Below are positions 52,496 to 64,000 of a DNA stretch of 64,000 bases, in pieces; position 1 is the stretch's first letter; each line of letters opens with the position of its first letter. Under the pieces are notes generated by a model. The model was not told where the DNA came from. It did not search any database and saw only the letters and a program-made list of their open reading frames with translations. The DNA is from Clusia tigrina (lineage: Eukaryota > Arthropoda > Insecta > Diptera > Clusiidae), in NCBI GenBank assembly GCA_920105625.2, contig CAKKTE020000165.1:558001-622000 (forward strand), given 5' to 3'. The position numbers and the translations under genes are program-made.

Positions 52496-55400
52496 GTAGG
52501 ACGTACCGTATAGAAGTTAGGGCCATTTGAAGTTTTATCAGTGTTTGATTTGGGACTCAAGGGTAGCATAGCTTAAATTGACAAGAGGCTCGAGTACTTT
52601 ATTGTTACAAGATTAAAAGGTTACAAGCATTTGTATGTTGCAAACTTTGATAGGTGTAGGATGCACCGTATAGAAGTTAGGGCCATTTGAAGTTTTATCA
52701 GTGTTTGACTTGAAACTCAAGGGTAGCATAGCTTTGAGCGATAGCTTAAATTGACAAGAGGATCGAGTACTTTATTGTTACAAAATTTTTGATTTTATGA
52801 CGCTCCAGTAAATAGTTACAATCATTTGTATGTTGCAAACTTTGATAGGTGTAGGATGCACCGTATAGAAGTTAGGGCCTATTGAAGTTTCATCGGGTAC
52901 TTTATTGTTACAAAATTTCAAGTTTCTATGACGCTCCAGTAAAAAGTTACAAGCATTTGTATGTTGCTAACTTTGATAGGTGTAGGACGTACCGTATAGA
53001 AGTTACGACCATTTGAAGTTTTATCAGTGTTTGATTTGGGACTCAAGGGTAGCATAGCTTTGCTCGATAGCTTAAATTGACAAGAGGCTCGAGTACTTTA
53101 TTGTTACAAGATTAAAAGGTTACAAGCATTTGTATGTTGCAAACTTTGATAGGTGTAGGATGCACCGTATAGAAGTTAGGGCCATTTGAAGTTTTATCAG
53201 TGTTTGATTTGGAACTCAAGGGTAGCATTGCTTTGAGCGATAGCTTAAATTGACAAGAGGCTCGAGTACTTTATTGTTACAAGATTTCAAGGTTTGTGGC
53301 GCTCCAGTAAAAAGTTACAAGCATTTGTATGTTGCAAACTTTGATAGGTATAGGACGTACCATATATAAGTTAGGGCAATTTGAAGTATTATCAGTGTTT
53401 GATTTGGGACTCGAGGGTAGCATAGCTTTGAGCGATAGCTTAAATTGACAAGATTTCAATGCTGAAGTTTTCAAAGTTGAAGTTTTATCGGTGTTTTATT
53501 TGGGACTCAAGGGTAGCATAGCTTTGAGCGATAGCTTAAATTACCAAGAGGCTCGAGTACTTTATTGTTACAAAATTTCAAGGTTTTATGACGCTCCAGT
53601 AAAAAGTTACAAGCATTTGTATGTTGCAAACTTTGAAAGGTGTAGGACGTACCGTATAGAAGTTATGGCCATTTGAAGTTTTATCAGTATTTGATTTGGG
53701 ACTCAAGGGTAGCATAGCTTTGAGCGATAGCTTAAACTGATAAGAGGCTCTAGTAGTATAGAAGTTAGGGCCATTTGAAGTTTTATCAGTGTTTGATTTG
53801 GGACTCAAGAGTAGCATAGCTTTGCTCGATAGCTTAAATTGACAAGAGGCTCGAGTACTTTATTGTTACAAGATTAAAAGGTTACAAGCATTTGTATGTT
53901 GCAAACTTTGATAGGTGTAGGATGCACCGTATAGAAGTTAGGGCCATTTGAAGTTTTATCAGTGTTTGACTTGGGACTCAAGGGTAGCATAGCTTTGAGC
54001 GATAGCTTAAATTGACAAGAGGCTCGAGTACTTTATTGTTACAAAATTTCAAGGTTTTATGACGCTCCAGTAAAAAGTTACAAGCATTTGTATGTTGCAA
54101 ACTTTGAAAGGTGTAGGACGTACCGTATAGAAGTTAGGGCCATTTGAAGTTTTATCAGTATTTGATTTGGGACTCAAGGGTAGCATTGCTTTGAGCGATA
54201 GCTTAAATTGACAAGAGGCTCGAGTACTTTATTGTTACAAGATTTCAAGGTTTTGTGGCGCTCTAGTAAAAAGTTACAAGCATTTGTATGTTGCAAACTT
54301 TGATAGGTGTAGGATGCACCGTAAAGAAGTTAGGGCCATTTGAAGTTTTATCAGTGTTTGATTTGGGTCTCAAGGGAGCCATAGCTTTGAGCGATAGCTT
54401 AAATTCACAAGAGACTCGAGTACTTTATTGTTACAAAATTTCAAGGTTTTATGAAGCTCCAGTAAAAAGTTACAAGCATTTGTAAGTTGCAACCTTTGAT
54501 AGGTATAGGACGTACCGTATAGAAGTTAGGGCCATTTGAAGTATTATCAGTGTTTGATTTGGGACTCAAGGGTGGCATAGCTTTGAGCGATAGCTTAAAT
54601 TGACAAGATTTCAAGGCTGAAGTTTTCAAGGTTGAAGTTCTATCAGTGTTTGATTTGGGACACAAGGGTAGCATAGCTTTGAGCGATAGCTTATATTACC
54701 AAGAGGCTCGAGTACTTTATTGTTACAAAATTTCAAGGTTTTATGACGCTCCAGAAAAAAGTTACAAGCATTTGTATGTTGCAAACTTTGATAGGTGTAG
54801 GAAGTTCCGTATAGAAGTTAGGGCCAGTTGAAGTTTTATCAGTGTTTGATTTGGGACTCAAGGGTAGCATAGCTTTGTGCGATAGCTTAAATTACCAAGA
54901 GGCTCGAGTACTTTACTGTTACAAAATTTCAAGGTTTTATGACGCTCTAGTAAAAAGTTACAAGCATTTGTATGTTGCAAACTTTGAAAGGTGTAGGACG
55001 TACCGTATAGAAGTTAGGGCCATTTGATGTTTTATCAGTATTTGATTTGGGACTCAAGGGTAGCATAGCTTTGAGCGATAGCTTAAACTGATAAGAGGCT
55101 CTAGTAGTATAGAAGTTAGGGCCATTTGAAGTTTTATCAGTGTTTGATTTGGGACTCAAGTGTAGCATAGGTTTGAGCGATAGCTTAAATTGACAAGAGG
55201 CTCGAGTACTTTATTGTTACAAAAACTTCAAGGTTTTATGACGCTCCAGTAAAACGTTACAAGCATTTGTATGTTGCAAACTTTGATAGGTGTAGGATGC
55301 ACCGTATAGAAGCTAGGGCCTTTTGAAGTTTTATCGAGTACTTTATTGTTACACAATTTCAAGGTTCTATGACGCTCCAGTAAAAAGTTACAAGCATTTG

Positions 55401-57725
55401 TATGTTGCAAACTTTGAAAGGTGTAGGACGTACCGTATAGAAGTTAGGGCCATTTCAAGTTTTATCAGTATTTGATTTGGGACTCAAGGGTAGCATAGCT
55501 TTGAGCGATAGCTTAAACTGATAAGAGGCTCTAGTAGTATAGAAGTTAGGGCCATTTGAAGTTTTATCAGTGTTTCATATTGGGACTCAAGGGTAGCATA
55601 GCTTTGAGCGATAGCTTAAACTGATAAGAGGCTCTAGTAGTATAGAAGTTAGGGCCATTTGAAGTTTTATCAGTGTTTGATTTGGGACTCAAGTGTAGCA
55701 TAGGTTTGAGCGATAGCTTAAATTGACAAGAGGCTCAAATACGTTATTGTTACAAGATTAAAAGGTTACAAGCATTTGTATGTTGCAAACTTTGATAGGT
55801 GTAGGATGCACCGTATAGAAGTTAGGGCCATTTGAAGTTTTATCAGTGTTTGACTTGGGACTCAAGGGTAGCATAGCTTTGAGCGAATGCTTAAATTGAC
55901 AAGAGGCTCGAGTACTTTATTGTTACAAAATTTCAAGGTTTTATGACGCTCCAGTAAAAAGTTACAAGCATTTGTATGTTGCAAACTTTGATAGGTGTAG
56001 GACGTACCGTATAGAAGTTAGGGCCATTTGAAGTTTTATCAGTATTTGATTTGGGACTCAAGGGTAGCATTGCTTTGAGCGATAGCTTAAGTTGACAAGA
56101 GGCTCGAGTACTTTATTGTTACAAGATTTCAAGGTTGTGTGGCGCTCCAGTAAAAAGTTACAAGCATTTGTATGTTGCAAACTTTGATAGGTGTAGGATG
56201 CACCGTAAAGAAGTTAGGGCCATTTGAAGTTTTATCAGTGTTTGATTTGGGACTCAAGGGAGCCATAGCTTTGAGCGATAGCTTAAATTGACAAGAGACT
56301 CGAGTACTTTATTGTTACAAAATTTCAAGGTTTTATGAAGCTCCAGTAAAAAGTTACAAGCATTTGTATGTTGCAAACTTTGATAGGTGTAGGATGCACC
56401 GTATAGAAGTTAGGGCCATTTGAAGTTTTATCAGTGTTTGACTTGGGACTCAAGAGTAGCATAGCTTTGAGCGATTGCTTAAATTGACAAGAGGCTCGAG
56501 TACTTTATTTTTACAAGATTTCAAGGTTGTGTGGCGCTCCAGTAAAAAGTTACAAGCATTTGTATGTTGCAAACTTTGATAGGTGTAGGATGCACCGTAA
56601 AGAAGTTAGGGCCATTTGAAGTTTTATCAGTGTTTGATTTGGGACTCAAGGGAGCCATAGCTTTGAGCGATAGCTTAAATTGACAAGAGACTCGAGTACT
56701 TTATTGTTACAAAATTTCAAGGTTTTATGAAGCTCCAGTAAAAAGTTACAAGCATTTGTATGTTGCAAACTTTGATAGGTATAGGACGTACCGTATAGAA
56801 GTTAGGGCCATTTGAAGTATTATCAGTGTTTGATTTGGGACTCAAGGGTGGCATAGCTTTGAGCGATAGCTTAAATTGACAAGATTTCAAGGCTGAAGTT
56901 TTCAAGGTTGAAGTTTTATCAGTGTTTGATTTGGGACTCAAGGGTAGCATAGCCTTGAGCGATAGCTTATATTACCAAGAGGCTCGAGTACTTTATTGTT
57001 ACAAAATTTCAAGGTTTTATGACGCTCCAGTAAAAAGTTACAAGCATTTGTATGTTGCAAACTTTGAAAGGTGTAGGACGTACCGTATAGAAGTTAGGGC
57101 CATTTGAAATTTTATCAGTATTTGATTTGGGACTCAAGGGTAGCATAGCTTTGAGCGATTGCTTAAACTGATAAGAGGCTTTAGTAGTATAGAAGTTAGG
57201 GTCATTTTAAGTTTTATCTGTGTTTGATTTGGGACTCAAGTGTAGCATAGGTTTGAGCGATAGCTTAAATTGACAAGAGGCTCGAGTACTTTATTGTTAC
57301 AAGATTAAAAGGTTACAAGCATTTGTATGTTGCAAACTTTGATAGGTGTAGGATGCACAGTATAGAAGTTAGGGCCATTTGAAGTTTTATCAGTGTTTGA
57401 CTTGGGACTCAAGGTTAGCATAGCTTTGAGCGATAGCTTAAATTGACAAAAGGCTCGAGTACTTTATTGTTACAAAATTTCAAGGTTTTATGACGCTCCA
57501 GTAAAAAGTTACATGCATTTGTATGTTGCAAACTTTGAAAGGTGTAGGACGTACCGTATAGAAGTTAGGGCCATTTGAAGTTTTATCAGTATTTGATTTG
57601 GGACTCAAGGGTAGCATAGCTTTGAGCGATTTCTTAAATTGACAAGCGGCTCGAGTACTTTATTGTTACAAAATTTCAAGGTTTTATGATGCTCCAGGAA
57701 AAAGTTTGTTTGTTATAAACTTTGA
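52496..57725 (-). repeat. Inverted mixed monomers with 102-bp and 96-bp units
   Basis: Satellite only. It includes 102-bp units near 53745, 55095, 55530, 55628 and 57180, two of them only about 100 bp apart, and 96-bp units near 53450, 54610 and 56885. A cluster of ggagccatagc and gtaaagaag variants lies at 54320-56660. The gtaaagaag monomer with gttgtgtggcgctcc recurs near 56140 and 56523. Confidence 0.8.
53716..53817 (-). repeat. 102-bp shortened monomer class (representative)
   Basis: 94 bp are missing. On the + strand the join reads ctctagtagtatagaag, running from inside the CTCGAG-side segment straight into the cgtatagaag segment. Other copies are near 46690, 48005, 55095, 55530, 55628 and 57180, all in the right arm. 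I found none in the left arm. The length is 3 x 34, so open frames run on across it. Confidence 0.87.
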
Positions 57726-59395
57726 TAGGTGTAGGACGTACCGTATAGAAGTTAGGGCCATTTGAAGTTTTATCAGTATTTGATTTGGGACGCAAGGGTA
57801 GCATAACTTTGAGCGAGAGCTTAAATTGACAAGATTTCAAGGCTGAAGTTTTCAAGGTTGAAGTTTTATTAGTGTTTGATTTGGGACTCAAGGGTAGCAT
57901 AGCTTTCAGCGATAGCTCAAATTGACAAGAGGCTCGAGTATTTTATTGTTACAAAATTTCAAGGTTCTATGACGCTCCAGTAAAAAGTTACAAGCATTTG
58001 TATGTTGCAAACTTTGATAGGTACAGGACGTACGGTATAGAAGTTAGGGCCATTTGAAGTTTTATCAGTGTTTGATTTGGGACTCAAGGGTAGCATAGCT
58101 TTGAGCTAGAGCTTAAATTGACAAGAGGCTCGAGTACTTTATTGATACAAAATTTCAAGGTTTTATGACGCTCCAGTAAAAAGATACAAGCATTTGTATG
58201 TTGCAAACTTTGATAGGTGTAGGATGCACCGTATAGAAGTTAGGGCCATTTGAAGTCTTATCAGTGTTTGACTTTGGACTCAAGGGTAGCATAGCTTTGA
58301 GCGATAGCTTAAATTGACAAGAGGCTCGAGTATTTTATTGTTACAAAATTTCAAGGTTCTATGACGCTCCAGTAAAAAGTTACAAGCATTTGTATGTTGC
58401 AAACTTTGATAGGTACAGGACGTACGGTATAGAAGTTAGGGCCATTTGAAGTTTTATCAGTGTTTGATTTGGGACTCAAGGGTAGCATAGCTTTGAGCTA
58501 GAGCTTAAATTGACAAGAGGCTCGAGTACTTTATTGATACAAAATTTCAAGGTTTTATGACGCTCCAGTAAAAAGTTACAAGCATTTGTGTGTTGCAAAC
58601 TTTGATAGGTGTATGACGTACCGTGTAGAAGTTAGGGCAATTTGAAGTTTTATCAGTGTTTGATTTGGGACTCAAGGGCAGCATAGCTTTGAGCTAGAGC
58701 TTAAATTGACAAGAGGCTCGAGTACTTTATTGATACAAAATTTCAAGGTTTTATGACGCTCCAGTAAAAAGTTACAAGCATTTGTATGTTGCAAACTTTG
58801 ATAGGTACAGGACGTACGGTATAGAAGTTAGGGCCATTTGAAGTTTTATCAGTGTTTGATTTGGGACGCAAGGGTAGCATAACTTTGAGCGAGAGCTTAA
58901 ATTGACAAGATTTCAAGGCTGAAGTTTTCAAGGTTGAAGTTTTATTAGTGTTTGATTTGGGACTCAAGGGTAGCATAGCTTTCAGCGATAGCTCAAATTG
59001 ACAAGAGGCTCGAGTATTTTATTGTTACAAAATTTCAAGGTTCTATGACGCTCCAGTAAAAAGTTACAAGCATTTGTATGTTGCAAACTTTGATAGGTAC
59101 AGGACGTACGGTATAGAAGTTAGGGCCATTTGAAGTTTTATCAGTGTTTGATTTGGGACTCAAGGGTAGCATAGCTTTGAGCTAGAGCTTAAATTGACAA
59201 GAGGCTCGAGTACTTTATTGATACAAAATTTCAAGGTTTTATGACGCTCCAGTAAAAAGATACAAGCATTTGTATGTTGCAAACTTTGATAGGTGTAGGA
59301 TGCACCGTATAGAAGTTAGGGCCATTTGAAGTCTTATCAGTGTTTGACTTGGGACTCAAGGGTAGCATAGCTTTGAGCGATAGCTTAAATTGACA
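57726..59395 (-). repeat. Local duplication, 1076-bp offset, right arm
   Basis: Bases about 57730-58316 recur at about 58806-59392, offset 1076. Shared marks are ggtacaggacgtacgg (58014 and 59090 and others), gagctagagc, agatacaagc and gaagtcttatcag. Within it a 392-bp (2 x 196) step repeats ggtacaggacgtacgg again. 1076 = 5 x 196 + 96, the same period as at 540-2260 in the left arm. Confidence 0.8.
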
Positions 59396-60055
59396 AGGGG
59401 CTCGAGTAATTTATTGTTACAAGTTTTCAAGGTTTTATGAAGCTCCAGTAAAAAGTTACAAGCATTTGTATGTTGCAAACTTTGATAGGTGTAGGACGTA
59501 CCGTATAGAAGTTAGGGCCATTTGAAGTTTTATCAGTGTTTGATTTGGGACTCAATGGTAGCATAGCTTTGAGCGATTGCTTTAATTGACAAGAGGCTCG
59601 AGTACTTTATTTTTACAAAATTTCAAGGTTTTATGACGCTCCAGTAAAAAGTTACAATCATTTGTATGTTGCAAACTTTGATAGGTGTAGGACGTACCGT
59701 ATAGAAGTTAGGGCCATTTGAAGTTTTATCAGTGTTTGATTTGGGACTCAAGGGTAACATAGCTTTGAGCGATAGTTTAAATTGACAAGAGGCTCGAGTA
59801 CTTTATTGTTAGAAAAATGCAAGGTTTTATGACGCTCCAGTAAAAAGTTACAAGCATTTGTATGTTGCAAACTTTGATAGGTGTAGGACGTACCGTATAC
59901 AAGTTAGGGCCATTTAAAGTTTTATCATTAAGCATAGCTTTGAGCTAGAGCTTAAATTGACAAGAATCTCGAGTACTTTATTGTTACAAAATTTCAAGGT
60001 TTTATGACGATCCAGTAAAAAGTTACAAGCATTTGTATGTTGCAAACTTTGATAG
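59250..60055 (-). repeat. Segment repeated at 61936-62741 (offset 2686)
   Basis: About 800 bp recur with equal private marks: agatacaagc, gaagtcttatcag, gactcaatggtagc, ttagaaaaatgcaagg, and gttttatcattaagcatag, a monomer with about 25 bp missing. The pair parts at 60056/62742 (acaggacgtacgg against gtaggacgtaccg). Confidence 0.82.
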
Positions 60056-63000
60056 GTACAGGACGTACGGTATAGAAGTTAGGGCCATTTGAAGTTTTAT
60101 CAGTGTTTGATTTGGGACTCAAGGGTAGCATAGCTTTGAGCTAGAGCTTAAATTGACAAGAGGCTCGAGTACTTTATTGATACAAAATTTCAAGGTTCTA
60201 TGACGCTCCAGTAAAAAGTTACAAGCATTTGTATGTTGCAAACTTTGATAGGTACAGGACGTACGGTATAGAAGTTAGGGCCATTTGAAGTTTTATCAGT
60301 GTTTGATTTGGGACTCAAGGGTAGCATAGCTTTGAGCTAGAGCTTAAATTGACAAGAGGCTCGAGTACTTTATTGATACAAAATTTCAAGGTTTTATGAC
60401 GCTCCAGTAAAAAGATACAAGCATTTGTATGTTGCAAACTTTGATAGGTGTAGGACGTACCGTATAGAAGTTAGGGCCATTTGAAGTTTTATCAGTATTT
60501 GATTTGGGACGCAAGGGTAGCATAGCTTTGAGCGATTTCTTAAATTGACAAGAGGCTCGAGTACTTTATTGTTACAAAATTTCAAGGTTTTATGATGCTC
60601 CAGGAAAAAGTTTGTGTGTTGCAAACTTTGATAGGTGTAGGACGTAGCGTATAGAAGTTAGGGCCATTTCAAGTTTTATCAGTATTTGATTTGGGACTCA
60701 AAGGTAGCATAGCTTTGAGCGATTTCTTAAATTGACAAGAGGCTCGAGTACTTTATTGTTACAAAATTTCAAGGTTTTATGAAGCTCCAGGAAAAAGTTT
60801 GTGTGTTGCTAACTTTGATAGGTGTAGGACGTACCGTATAGAAGTTAGGGCCATTTGAAGTCTTATCAGTGTTTGACTTGGGACTCAAGGGTAGCATAGC
60901 TTTGAGCGATAGCTTAAATTGACAAGGGGCTCGAGTAATTTATTGTTACAAGTTTTCAAGGTTTTATGACGCTCCAGTAAAAAGTTACAAGCATTTGTAT
61001 GTTGCAAACTTTGATAGGTGTAGGACGTACCGTATAGAAGTTAGGGCCATTTGAAGTTTTATCTGTGTTTGATTTGGGACTCAATGGTAGCATAGCTTTG
61101 AGCGATTGCTTTAATTGACAAGAGGCTCGAGTACTTTATTGTTACAAAATTTCAAGGTTTTATGACGCTCCAGTAAAAAGTTACAAGCATTTGTATGTTG
61201 CAAACTTTGATAGGTGTAGGACGTACCGTATAGAAGTTAGGGCCATTTGAAGTTTTATCAGTGTTTGATTTGGGACTCAAGGGTAACATAGCTTTGAGCG
61301 ATAGTTTAAATTGACAAGAGGCTCGAGTACTTTATTGTTACAAAATTTCAAGGTTTTATGACGCTCCAGGAAAAAGTTTGTGTGTTATAAACTTTGATAG
61401 GTGTAGGACGTACCGTATAGAAGTTAGGGCCATTTGAAGTTTTATCAGTATTTGATTTGGGACGCAAGGGTAGCCTAGCTTTGAGCGATTTCTTAAATTG
61501 ACAAGAGGCTCGAGTACTTTATTGTTACAAAATTTCAAGGTTTTATGACGCTCCAGGATAAAGTTTGTGTGTTGCAAACTTTGATAGGTGTAGGACGTAC
61601 CGTATAGAAGTTAGGGCCATTTGAAGTTTTATCAGTGTTTGATTTGGGACTCAAGGGTAGCATACTTTTGAGCGATAGCTTAAATTGACAAGAGGCTCGA
61701 GTATTTTATTGTTACAAAATTTCAAGGTTTTATGACGCTCCAGTAAAAAGTTACAAGCATTTGTATGTTGCAAACTTTGATAGGTGTAGGACGTACCGTG
61801 TAGAAGTTAGGGCAATTTGAAGTTTTATCAGTGTTTGATTTGGGACTCAAGGGTAGCATAGCTTTGAGCGATAGCTTAAATTGACAAGAGGCTCGAGTAC
61901 TTTATTGTTACAAGATTTCAAGGTTTTATGACGCTCCAGTATAAGATACAAGCATTTGTATGTTGCAAACTTTGATAGGTGTAGGATGCACCGTATAGAA
62001 GTTAGGGCCATTTGAAGTCTTATCAGTGTTTGACTTGGGACTCAAGGGTAGCATAGCTTTGAGCGATAGCTTAAATTGACAAGGGGCTCGAGTAATTTAT
62101 TGTTACAAGTTTTCAAGGTTTTATGGAGCTCCAGTAAAAAGTTACAAGCATTTGTATGTTGCAAACTTTGATAGGTGTAGGACGTACCGTATAGAAGTTA
62201 GAGCCATTTGAAGTTTTATCAGTGTTTGATTTGGGACTCAATGGTAGCATAGCTTTGAGCGATTGCTTTAATTGACAAGAGGCTCGAGTACTTTATTTTT
62301 ACAAAATTTCAAGGTTTTATGACGCTCCAGTAAAAAGTTACAATCATTTGTATGTTGCAAACTTTGATAGGTGTAGGACGTACCGTATAGAAGTTAGGGC
62401 CATTTGAAGTTTTATCAGTGTTTGATTTGGGACTCAAGGGTAACATAGCTTTGAGCGATAGTTTAAATTGACAAGAGGCTCGAGTACTTTATTGTTAGAA
62501 AAATGCAAGGTTTTATGACGCTCCAGTAAAAAGTTACAAGCATTTGTATGTTGCAAACTTTGATAGGTGTAGGACGTACCGTATACAAGTTAGGGCCATT
62601 TAAAGTTTTATCATTAAGCATAGCTTTGAGCTAGAGCTTAAATTGACAAGAATCTCGAGTACTTTATTGTTACAAAATTTCAAGGTTTTATGACGATCCA
62701 GTAAAAAGTTACAAGCATTTGTATGTTGCAAACTTTGATAGGTGTAGGACGTACCGTATAGAAGTTAGGGCCATTTGAAGTTTTATCAGTATTTGATTTG
62801 GGACGCAAGGGTAGCATAGCTTTGAGCGATTTCTTAAATTGACAAGAGGCTCGAGTACTTTATTGTTACAAAATTTCAAGGTTTTATGATGCTCCAGGAA
62901 AAAGTTTGTGTGTTGCAAACTTTGATAGGTGTAGGACGTAGCGTATAGAAGTTAGGGCCATTTCAAGTTTTATCAGTATTTGATTTGGGACTCAAGGGTA

Positions 63001-64000
63001 GCATAGCTTTGAGCGATTTCTTAAATTGACAAGAGGCTCGAGTACTTTATTGTTACAAAATTTCAAGGTTTTATGAAGCTCCAGGAAAAAGTTTGTGTGT
63101 TGCTAACTTTGATAGGTGTAGGACGTACCGTATAGAAGTTAGGGCCATTTGAAGTTTTATCAGTGTTTGATTTGGGACTCAAGGGTAGCATACTTTTGAG
63201 CGATAGCTTAAATTGACAAGAGGCTCGAGTATTTTATTATTACAAAATTTCAAGGTTTTATGACGCTCCAGTAAAAAGTTACAAGCATTTGTATGTTGCA
63301 AACTTTGATAGGTGTAGGACGTACCGTGTAGAAGTTAGGGCCATTTGAAGTTTTATCAGTGTTTGATTTGGGACTCAAGGATAGCATAGCTTTGAGCGAT
63401 AGCTTAAATTGACAAGAGGCTCGAGTACTTTATTGTTACAAGATTTCAAGGTTTTATGACGCTCCAGTAAAAGATACAAGCATTTGTATGTTGCAAACTT
63501 TGATAGGTGTAGGATGCACCGTATAGAAGTTAGGGCCATTTGAAGTCTTATCAGTGTTTGACTTGGGACTCAAGGGTAGCACAGCTTTGAGCGATAGCTT
63601 AAATTGACAAGAGCCTCGAGTACTTTACTGTTACAAAATTTCAAGGTTTTATGACGCTCCAGTAAAAAGTTACAAGCATTTGTATGTTGCAAACTTTGAT
63701 AGGTGTAGGACGTACCGTATAGAAGTTAGGGCCATTTGAAGTTTTTTCAGTGTTTGATTTGGGACTCAATGGTAGCATAGCTTTGAGCGATTGCTTTAAT
63801 TGACAAGAGGCTCGAGTACTTTATTGTTACAAAATTTCAAGGTTTTATGACGCTCCAGTAAAAAGTTACAAGCATTTGTATGTTGCAAACTTTGATAGGT
63901 GTAGGACGTACCGTATAGAAGTTAGGGCCATTTGAAGTTTTATCAGTGTTTGATTTGGGACTCAAGGGTAACATAGCTTTGAGCGATAGTTTAAATTGAC
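60056..64000 (-). repeat. Distal right arm, mainly full-length monomers
   Basis: Few strongly shortened units are seen here. About 60390-60850 recurs at 62690-63145 (offset 2294) and about 61600-62330 at 63130-63860 (offset about 1529). A class with 9 bp missing reads ccaggaaaaagtttgtgtg, near 60600, 60790, 61366, 61551, 62894 and 63082 (also 57694). The array continues past the window edge. Confidence 0.82.

Larger units (their letters stand above)
1..64000. repeat. Satellite DNA array, ~196-bp monomer family
   Basis: The window is filled from end to end by one tandemly repeated monomer. Spacing between equal landmarks is repeatedly 196 bp or a multiple (for example 588 bp). A hand consensus has 37% GC. 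Landmarks in order on the left-arm strand are: gtactcgagcctcttg, a run of AGCT sites, cccttgagtcccaaatc, ctaacttctatacgg, caaagtttgcaac, and aactttttactgg. No unique sequence longer than a fraction of a monomer was seen, and no transposon ends, tRNA, rRNA or microsatellite block. Arrays of this sort are typical of centromeric or pericentromeric heterochromatin in eukaryotes; that location is inference. I do not recognise the family. Confidence 0.98.
45581..64000 (-). repeat. Right arm of the array, monomers inverted
   Basis: From 45581 every monomer is the reverse complement of those in the left arm: gaagttagggcc, gggactcaagggtagcatag and aaaaagttacaagcatttg read on the + strand. The arm has the 131, 96 and 172-bp shortened classes known from the left arm, plus a 102-bp class and small variants seen only here. 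It looks less homogeneous than the left arm, with no long run of identical multi-monomer units. Confidence 0.97.

Noticed and set aside
59921..59940. Poly-A or promoter-like signal at gttttatcattaagcatag
   Set aside because: It is a monomer with about 25 bp missing, present twice through a 2686-bp offset duplication; no other regulatory feature surrounds it.
439..62918. Recurring open frames of 60-109 codons on both strands (for example 4478-4807 +, 12910-13161 -)
   Set aside because: They are the satellite monomer read in one frame, on both strands of the same DNA. 196 is not a multiple of 3, so frames close after about one monomer. The longer ones occur only where 96-bp or 102-bp units (multiples of 3) extend the frame. 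No start context, domain or codon bias supports a gene.
1..64000. CRISPR array (regular short repeats)
   Set aside because: The repeated unit is the whole 196-bp monomer without unique spacers, and there are no cas genes or leader.

Overview
The whole window is one tandem satellite-DNA array. I found no gene, RNA gene, mobile element, CRISPR array or unique spacer. Every stretch I read is a copy, or an internally deleted copy, of one monomer of about 196 bp. A consensus counted by hand is 196 bp with 73 G+C, about 37% GC. This points to a eukaryotic nuclear genome, in heterochromatin of the centromeric or pericentromeric kind. I do not recognise the satellite family and cannot name the host.

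Layout. Bases 1-45580 hold monomers in one orientation (called + here). Bases 45581-64000 hold the same family in the opposite orientation, and the switch occurs at one point with no spacer. The best ordered part is a higher-order repeat (HOR) array at about 22285-34355. Its unit is 1794 bp, about eight 196-bp monomers plus one 131-bp and one 96-bp deleted monomer. Six full units and one 1271-bp short unit are present. The flanks, 1-22.3 kb and 34.4-45.6 kb, hold the same kinds of monomer in other orders. These were built by large duplications: pairs offset by 5267, 2747, 2197, 1674, about 1294, 1107 and 1076 bp. The inverted right arm has the same deleted-monomer classes (131, 96 and 172 bp), plus a 102-bp class and several small variants that I saw only there. 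From about 57 kb onward it is mostly full-length monomers with its own local duplications.

How the parts relate. The deleted classes and chimeric duplication junctions are what repeated unequal exchange, or replication slippage, between similar monomers would leave. The same 523-bp three-monomer block is duplicated at about 13.6-14.6 kb and missing at about 25.6 kb. The monomer itself contains two related 56-bp halves (35 of 56 positions identical, ungapped, counted by hand), so it probably arose by duplication of a smaller unit. Short open frames of 60-109 codons recur on both strands because the monomer recurs. 196 is not a multiple of 3 and the frames close within about one monomer, so I treat none as a gene.
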